This document shows positions 57,900 to 64,000 of a stretch of DNA of 64,000 bases, in pieces. Under the pieces are notes generated by a model, which was not told where the DNA came from, did no database searches, and worked only from the letters and a program-made list of their open reading frames with translations. The stretch is from Lunularia cruciata. Its lineage: Eukaryota; Streptophyta; Marchantiopsida; Lunulariales; Lunulariaceae. The stretch lies in assembly GCA_948567375.1 (NCBI GenBank), contig OX419762.1, positions 37,491,034-37,555,033 of the forward strand, in the 5' to 3' direction. The stretch's first letter is position 1. Each line of letters opens with the position of its first letter. Made by a program: the position numbers and the translations under genes.

Positions 57900-58520
57900 A
57901 ACTGAACATGGAGATAGTATTTACCTTGGAATCCGAATAACCAGCGTCCCAGAGCTCGAGAGACACATATTCCTCTAAACAGGAACCCATCCAAGTTTTG
58001 GTAGTTACCGTCCACGTCTCTAGCTTGATTCATGCACTGCCCAGCTGCTTTTGGTGTTGCATTAGCACATAAATCCGTTATTTTCTGAAAACCACTAAGC
58101 AGCTGTGTGTGGCCAAGGTGTGCCTTTGGGATGGTTAGTGTCTGGTGCTCATCGGAGGCACGAACTCACTACCATTTTGTTTGCAATCTCTCACCAGAAT
58201 TCTGGTATAACGCAATTGGAGCACACATTGTATCCATGTTAGGTCGTGCCTCCTTTTACGCTGTTCCTTTTGGGTCATAAGGGCTTGTATCATGAGATCC
58301 TCGATGATTGACCTGTGGGTTGCGTGGTAGTTACGGAACATCAACGAGAAGAATTCAATTACACTGGGTAAAGAAAGAATGAATTCAAATCTCGTGCTCA
58401 ACACAACTGACCAGTTTCATCCTCCCATAATACCTTTCAAGTCTCCGCAGTGTTCCTTGTATTCCAGTACCCACTTCCGGAACTGATCATGCATCATTTA
58501 GCGTTCCAACCTTGCTGAGC
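57900..58520 (-). pseudogene. Possible minus-strand exons of an unrecognised gene
   Basis: The stretch is richer in GC than its surroundings. On the minus strand, after the acceptor-like TTTTCAG near 58095, the frame reads ITDLCANATPKAAGQC, then MNQARDVDGNYQNLDGF and LFRGICVSRALGRWLFGFQ, and ends at a donor-like CAAG|GTAAAT near 57926. Another coding-like piece, MMHDQFRKWVLEYKEHCGDL, lies near 58440-58500 and ends at a donor-like AAAG|GTATTA. The two pieces do not join in frame directly, and no full gene can be built. It may be a gene with exons I cannot place, or a fragment. I do not recognise the protein. Confidence 0.3.
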
Positions 58521-58529
58521 CCGTATACC

Positions 58530-60100
58530 GCCTCAAATACCAATTAACACGCCGAAACCCGATATGTGAACCCCCAAACTTACCATTAAGTAAGAGCAAC
58601 TTATTTCAAATATAAAATTCTGCAGTCATGTTTCTTCCTGAAACGACGATCACTAGTGCGCTATGTAGTCGTTGACTCTAGTATAGGAGGCGAGACAAGT
58701 TGCCCCAGGAGCCGGGCCCAGGCTATAGTCCCTTTACGCACGCGTGAGTCAAATTCCGTGTCGCCAAGGGGTGGCCATTATATTCCACCGAGACTCGAAT
58801 CGCATGGAGATCCTCTCCCCGTCCCTCTCTCTCATTGATGCATCATTGAGACAGAGACCAGTGGATAAACACCTTGGAGCCCACCAAAATGCCAAACGTG
58901 TACGTACGGCATCATGAAAGACCCATGATAAAGTTACTTGCGAAACATCTTTTCTCGCTGCGAGAACGGTGACTCATACCTCGTTCAGGCCTTCCGTTGG
59001 GACACCATGGGACTCGAATTAACCTGTCTCTCCCCACACATGGAGTAGTGGGGCCTCCCTAACCGTCTGTAGACAAACAAATATTCCATTGACACTACAA
59101 GCCACTTGAGAGGAGGTCTGCTGCATGACAAATCATCTTTTTCACGTCACAATGTCTCGATATCTTGAGATTGTTCTGACGTACAAAGTATGGATTCATA
59201 TGTTTAACATGTCGGCGTTGACATTTTACTCTGTCTTGTCAGTACGGCATATCATAGTTTCTCTGTTCATCAGGAATTATCGAGTGACTTTCTGACGGAT
59301 GGTTGATTGGCTATGCTCATTTGACCAGTTTTACAGTCGAGTGATAGCATATCTTCCCGGCTATCAGTTTTCTCTTTCGTCCTTCCTCCCTTTTATATGA
59401 CGGTTGATTGGTTCTCGGCCTCAGTTGTCTTGGTTCCCTAACTCGGGTAAATATTTCTCCTTTGTCAAGTATCGTACCATGCAGATATAGATATGGTGTA
59501 TCTATTCACTATTCTCTTCTTTCAATAGATTTAAACAATCCAAGAACTTTTTTTCATTCTTAAAGTTCATACTGTACCCTCATTCAAATATACAATTTCT
59601 TATATTAGAAATTCTTTGAGTTTATCGGCTTTTTCTATTCTAAAAGTTTGTGCATATGTCATCTTTTTCATTTATATCTCCCATGAGATTAAAAATAAAA
59701 TTGAAACGTATCAAAGTTTGCATGGCTAAGGTGCTCTATCTAGTTAAGGTTCATTGCCCAAAAGTGTTTAAAAACCAAGAACGTTGCTTTTAAAATTTGA
59801 GAGCTATTTTATATTTTTGAATTTTTCATATAGGTATATTCTCTAATGCCGACTATTGTGTAGACACGTGGGCACCTGTTACCAAACTTGTACGCCACTA
59901 TATTATAAGTATAATAAAACACTAGTATGCAAATTCATACTCAGACCATAGATTATCACTTCAACTGAACTAAAATGATGGCTGCAACCAAATCATAACG
60001 ATATCTCATCGAAATCACATAGTTCATTGTAGCACCTTATTCCATATTGTGCCTAGTTTGTAAATGACATGAGCAATAGCCTTATTTGCTTATTTCAGAT
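58530..60100. other. Intergenic DNA
   Basis: No supported gene. A GC-balanced part (58640-59450) gives way to AT-rich DNA. No RNA gene recognised. Confidence 0.5.
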
Positions 60101-60114
60101 TCCACCGTACATAA

Positions 60115-60159
60115 TCATGGTAATATTGTGAATATTGCTTATTCACAATATTACCATGA
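60115..60159. repeat. Perfect 20-bp inverted repeat (hairpin)
   Basis: TCATGGTAATATTGTGAATA at 60115-60134 is followed by the loop TTGCT and its exact reverse complement at 60140-60159. No terminator-like T run follows. It might be the fold of a small foldback element or a chance-preserved palindrome. Confidence 0.9.
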
Positions 60160-60204
60160 TAATATAAAAGTAAATATTTGATGCATACTACGTTAGAAGC
60201 AATA

Positions 60205-60370
60205 TATAATATATGTTTGACTAAAAACTCACTTAAATAATGGAGGTAGATACCCAATTCTCATGAAATAATAAAAGTATAATAAAGCAATATGTGTGTA
60301 GGTTTGTCTAAAAGTTCACTTCAAAATGGAGGTAGATCCAATTCTCATAACATATAAGAGTGTAATAAAT
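60205..60370 (+). repeat. Two ~75-bp direct repeats
   Basis: The order GTTTG(A/T)CTAAAA, TTCACTT (or CTCACTT), AATGGAGGTAGAT, CCAATTCTCAT, then AA-rich AGTATAATAAA or AGTGTAATAAA occurs at about 60208-60284 and again at about 60302-60372. It is a diverged tandem duplication. Confidence 0.75.
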
Positions 60371-60372
60371 TG

Positions 60373-61860
60373 TTGGAATGTTATTTGGCCATTTGAAATA
60401 CAATAGAAAAAACATGTTTTGTAGTGAAATGCATTGAAATTCAATTACATATATGTATATAGTTTGTCCATAGAAGAAAATATATCCCTTTACTCTACTA
60501 GTGAGCCAAACATTGATACATTTCAGAAGTCTAGTGTAAATTCAAATAATTTATCGTCCAAGAGCTTAATTAAACTATATTCATAATCACTATGTACATG
60601 GCTTGTTCATCCTTCCTTGGATATTAAATTATGTTGTAAAAGAAGTGTTTTCTCTACCTTCAAAGCTAATCTTAGAATTTCTTGAACTCCCATTGCTTGG
60701 ATTACTAACATACTTATACCTTCCCTTCGTTGTTATATGTAGTGAAGCCTTTCATGGTTCAAAGAAACCTCATTTAAAAGACGAACAAGACCATATTTGC
60801 ATATATGTTGCATAAAGCAAGTGTTGTCTATATATCTCAATTATCCTCAATTCTAGCTCTAGTGTAGTATATTATCTAGGTTCAATCTCAAGTTATTTCC
60901 GAGCATACGATCAATTACTTTCTTACGTCTCGTATAAATAATTATTAGTGACCTTCAAATATTATTGTTTGTAGTTAGAGCTAACGGAGATATATTTTAT
61001 GGTTCTGCTTATTATCATAAAAATATTGTGTTGCATATTTAGAAATATGTTTCATCCATATTCTAAATTTGACTCTATATTTGCCAAAAATATGTCATTT
61101 GATCGATTCTTTTTCTTATTCTTAATGTCCACTTGATTGCAATTTCTCTCCTGTATTCATGAAAGAACAAAAAAATACTATGCATACTTTATAGGGTTGA
61201 TACAGGGAATATTCATCTCTACATACTAACCTTGTAAAGTGAGGTTTTATCTTTTCCATGATGAGCTTACCATGCATATTAAATTGGAAAGTAAAACTTA
61301 CAATCCTTTTTTATGCCTCTAGGTTAAAGCACTTATCCAATCTTTTTTTTATAAAATAAAGACCAAAGAAACTACTACAAGTTTTGGCATAAATTAGTTT
61401 TAGGACCTTAGTGGACTTTGGCTCAACGTCAAAACCAAAGTTTAATTTATCAACATAAAGTTTACGCCAAATATTTTCGGCACCAAGTATAGTCGTATGA
61501 ATCTTGATATGGGTTTTACTAAACACATTCAATTTCTAAACTCTAATATCCCTTTTCTTTGCTAATAAAATCTTAGTGATACATGTTTAATGATAATTAT
61601 ATCAACCTTTATTGACAAAGATTGGTATAACTTTTGCTTCATGGTCCACAACAAGAGACTTCACCAATAACAACTATTAAACATGCCATTTCATGGATCT
61701 GATCTAGAACAAACTTTACTTGATCAACTATCTCTCTAAACTTCCAAACTGAATTTCAAGCTAAAGTCTAAAATATTGGTCTAACTTTGAGCCACTTCAC
61801 TTAGAGAATAATCAATTATGTTTATTATATTAAATATTAACTTAGACAATAAGAAAGAAA
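60373..61860. other. AT-rich intergenic DNA
   Basis: No supported gene or RNA. Only short chance frames are present. Confidence 0.5.
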
Positions 61861-61867
61861 TTACCTT

Positions 61868-61942
61868 TTTCATTCTCCCTTGTACGGGCTTGATGGGTCT
61901 TCCCCTCTTTTCTTTTTCTGCGCGGTCGTCCTTCTCTCAAGA
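61868..61942 (+). repeat. Dispersed ~65-bp motif, copy 4
   Basis: TTCTCCCTTGTACGGGCTTG, then ATGGGTCTTCC and CTGCGCGGTCGTCCTTCTCT. It is the plus-strand form of the motif seen on the minus strand near 22700 and 24080. Confidence 0.75.
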
Positions 61943-62180
61943 ATTATGGTAAATTCGAAGTACGGTCGGTAAAGCCAAAAGTATGGAGCAAGTCGGGTCC
62001 CACCAAAACCAAGATCCAGCCAGGGGATCTTATCTCCGGAGGTTTGATTTCTATCATAAGCGACACCATGTTCCGCACGCGATATTGACGCGTGTCGCTT
62101 GGACCTACAAAGTCTTCAAAGATCTAAGTCTCGCCGAAGACTTAGATCGAGATTTCAACTTCAGCCCTACGTTAGCTTGA
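61943..62180 (+). other. GC-richer segment with a 10-bp stem
   Basis: A short open frame of 65 codons (61983-62180) lies directly after motif copy 4. GATCTAAGTC (62121-62130) and GACTTAGATC (62139-62148) form a perfect stem. It is more GC-rich than its surroundings, so it may be a captured gene fragment. I do not recognise the protein. Confidence 0.35.
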
Positions 62181-62849
62181 ATTATGATGAAGTAAAATAA
62201 ACTTTGGCCCAAACTGTAAAATTTGGCTAAATAATCCCCGTATATTAACCAAATTCAAGTAATCTCGACCATCAAATAGGCTCTTTCCCCTATTTAATTC
62301 TTTCAAATAAAAATTTACGAAAATAATCTTGCACTCCATCTGATAATAATGAGTACAAACAAATGTACTGCATATAATAAACATCTTTGAAAGAATAATT
62401 ACATGAATCTTATACATGTAAAATACATAAGAAGATATAGCATTCAAAACTGGCCCTATTATGATCTATAACTTTTAAATGCTTGCAAACAAGAACTAGA
62501 GTAATTTATATACATGTGTCATCTTATTAAACATTTTTGACAAGGATATTGTAAAATTCTTGCTATAACAAGCAACTAAAGCTATAACTTTAAGAAAATA
62601 ATATGAAAAGGACATTAAAAAGTGCTAAGATATATAAGATTCTTGGTAGGGCTCTCATCAACTTACTAATATTGACAGTGAACTTTCTATTTTGTCTAAG
62701 AGTGTAAGAATACCAAAATGATATTTTTGCTCATTGATTGATCTGAAGTGATCACTCTCAGCATTTGCTTGTATTTGTCGGACTAAAAGATATCTCTAAA
62801 TTAAAGTGAGAGTATCACTCTCATATTTCGGAGTGTATTTTAGACAACG
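62181..62849. other. AT-rich intergenic DNA
   Basis: No supported feature. Confidence 0.5.
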
Positions 62850-63125
62850 TGGTGTTCATTGCTCTACAAAGAGCATTGGCGGGTGCAATTCATAGAAGAG
62901 CAATTACATTAGGTGAGGCTTCTTCGTATGCTCTATTAGTTTGTAGATCTTGACTTTACAACTTGCATAGCTCTAAGCTATCAGAGAATATCTTAGGTGC
63001 GGTAGGGTAAATTTCACATATCGATACTGCTCGGACTTAACCCCATTTTACCTCCTTTATGGCTTGATGATGGGTTTTCCATCCTTTGTATTTTCTACGC
63101 AGTCTCTTCTCCTCCCTCAACTAAA
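62850..63125 (+). repeat. Long dispersed repeat plus motif copy 5
   Basis: Plus-strand counterpart of 24055-24400 in inverted orientation. It contains GGTGCAATTCATAGAAGAGC, ATTACATTAGGTGA and TTAGGTGCGGTAGGGTAAAT, and ends with the ~65-bp motif in a degraded form (TTTATGGCTTGATGATGGGT, then CCATCCTTTGTATTTTCTAC). Confidence 0.7.
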
Positions 63126-64000
63126 ACATATACAGTTATGTAGTGTCTTTAACATACTTCTACTGTTGATATTTTTTATTGCTTGGATATAGATATCGAA
63201 TTAGAGAGGACTTGAGCTACAATTCCAATCCCAATAATCGTTATTACTAAAGTGAGAATTGGCACGACCCTAGTGAAGTCACTAAATGATCAAAATACTC
63301 TTGGATTTGGAGAATGATAAATCTTTCTTTGCTTGTTAGAAATTACATCTTTTTCTTCATCTCGAAAAATTAGAATACGAAGACTCTAATCGTTCTTAAT
63401 GTTTACATTCTTAATTTTTTCTTAACATCAAGTAACACATACTAATACTACTTTGGTACTTTGTTGTTTTGCTTTGTGACATGGTTTATCACTAAAGCGA
63501 GTCCTGCTCATAGTAGAATGATATATTTAATTTTGCTGTCTTATTCTTATTTAAGCCCAGTTGATCATGATCAGCAATCATTAAATAAAGTCTTACTCCA
63601 TGACACAGGTTTTGAACTGTATTCTATGTTAATGTATTTCCTTTTTAGCACTTCTTTTTTCTTTTCCATCACCATCATCATCATGATGATGGATCATGAT
63701 ATGACATAATACCTATTACACTTAAATGCAAGCTTATACTGGTTAACAAGATTCTTCTTTAATTTCATCAGATTTTAACTTTTAGCTATCAATTTTGGTG
63801 TTCTAGAATAAAAAAAACACTGTGTTACAAGAAGCCATCTATAAAATAGAATATATGTCATCATTGTCACATCAAGTGCAACTTATTTATTAAGATTCAA
63901 AGAATTATTAACATTACCACTAAACGGGAACTTGTAGTAATAATTAAATCTATAATTTTCACACAAGACCATTCTTCTACCTTCAATAACAATTCTCTCC
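63126..64000. other. AT-rich intergenic DNA
   Basis: No supported gene up to the end of the window. Confidence 0.5.

Noticed and set aside
57926-58095. Gamma carbonic anhydrase N-terminus suggested by ALGRWLFGFQ
   Set aside because: Similarity is limited to a few residues and the conserved hexapeptide-repeat body does not follow.

Overview
The window is nuclear DNA of a land plant. The evidence is a plant-type C9orf78/TLS1 gene with seven exons and GT-AG introns, an intronless EXPERA/TMEM97-family gene, Ty3/gypsy and Ty1/copia LTR retrotransposons with plant-type tRNA primer sites, and AT-rich intergenic DNA. A DNMT3-like methyltransferase domain inside one retroelement would suit a non-seed lineage such as a bryophyte, where DNMT3 persists, but the species cannot be fixed from the sequence. 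There are no bacterial features and no CRISPR array.

Layout. (1) 1-14049 is a three-level nest of Ty3/gypsy elements. An old copy (C) was entered by a chromodomain-bearing chromovirus (B), which was then entered by a young family-A element (A1) with two 692-bp LTRs that look identical by eye. (2) 14400-16500 is one copy of an unclassified repeat (G) with a decayed coiled-coil reading frame. (3) 18021-20600 is a small genic island: an EXPERA/TMEM97-like gene (+) and an unrecognised 248-aa reading frame (-). (4) 20700-24400 is mostly non-coding, with dispersed copies of a ~65-bp motif. (5) 24440-48040 is a four-level nest. A decayed Ty1/copia element was entered by a family-A LTR, which was entered by a 17.7-kb Ty3/gypsy element (D), which was entered by a second family-A element (A2). 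(6) 51000-53950 is a second copy of repeat G holding two solo chromovirus LTRs in opposite orientations. (7) 55067-57534 is the C9orf78/TLS1 homologue. (8) 57900-64000 is mostly AT-rich DNA with a possible minus-strand gene fragment, a perfect hairpin and more dispersed repeats.

The most interesting object is element D. Between its aspartic protease and reverse transcriptase it carries a C5-cytosine DNA methyltransferase domain: motifs I, IV, VI, VIII and X can all be read, and the style is DNMT3-like. After the integrase it carries a C4HC3 PHD finger. The polyprotein was one frame of about 2,395 codons and is now broken by 14 in-frame stops and one frameshift. All 14 stops are TAG or TGA and none is TAA. 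That is what C-to-T change at CAG and CGA codons would give, the deamination footprint expected from CHG and CG methylation. The element may thus combine a DNA-methylation writer with a chromatin reader, and may have been inactivated through cytosine methylation.

The host genes are unrelated to the elements: C9orf78/TLS1 belongs to a spliceosome-associated family and EXPERA/TMEM97 to an endomembrane sterol-related family.
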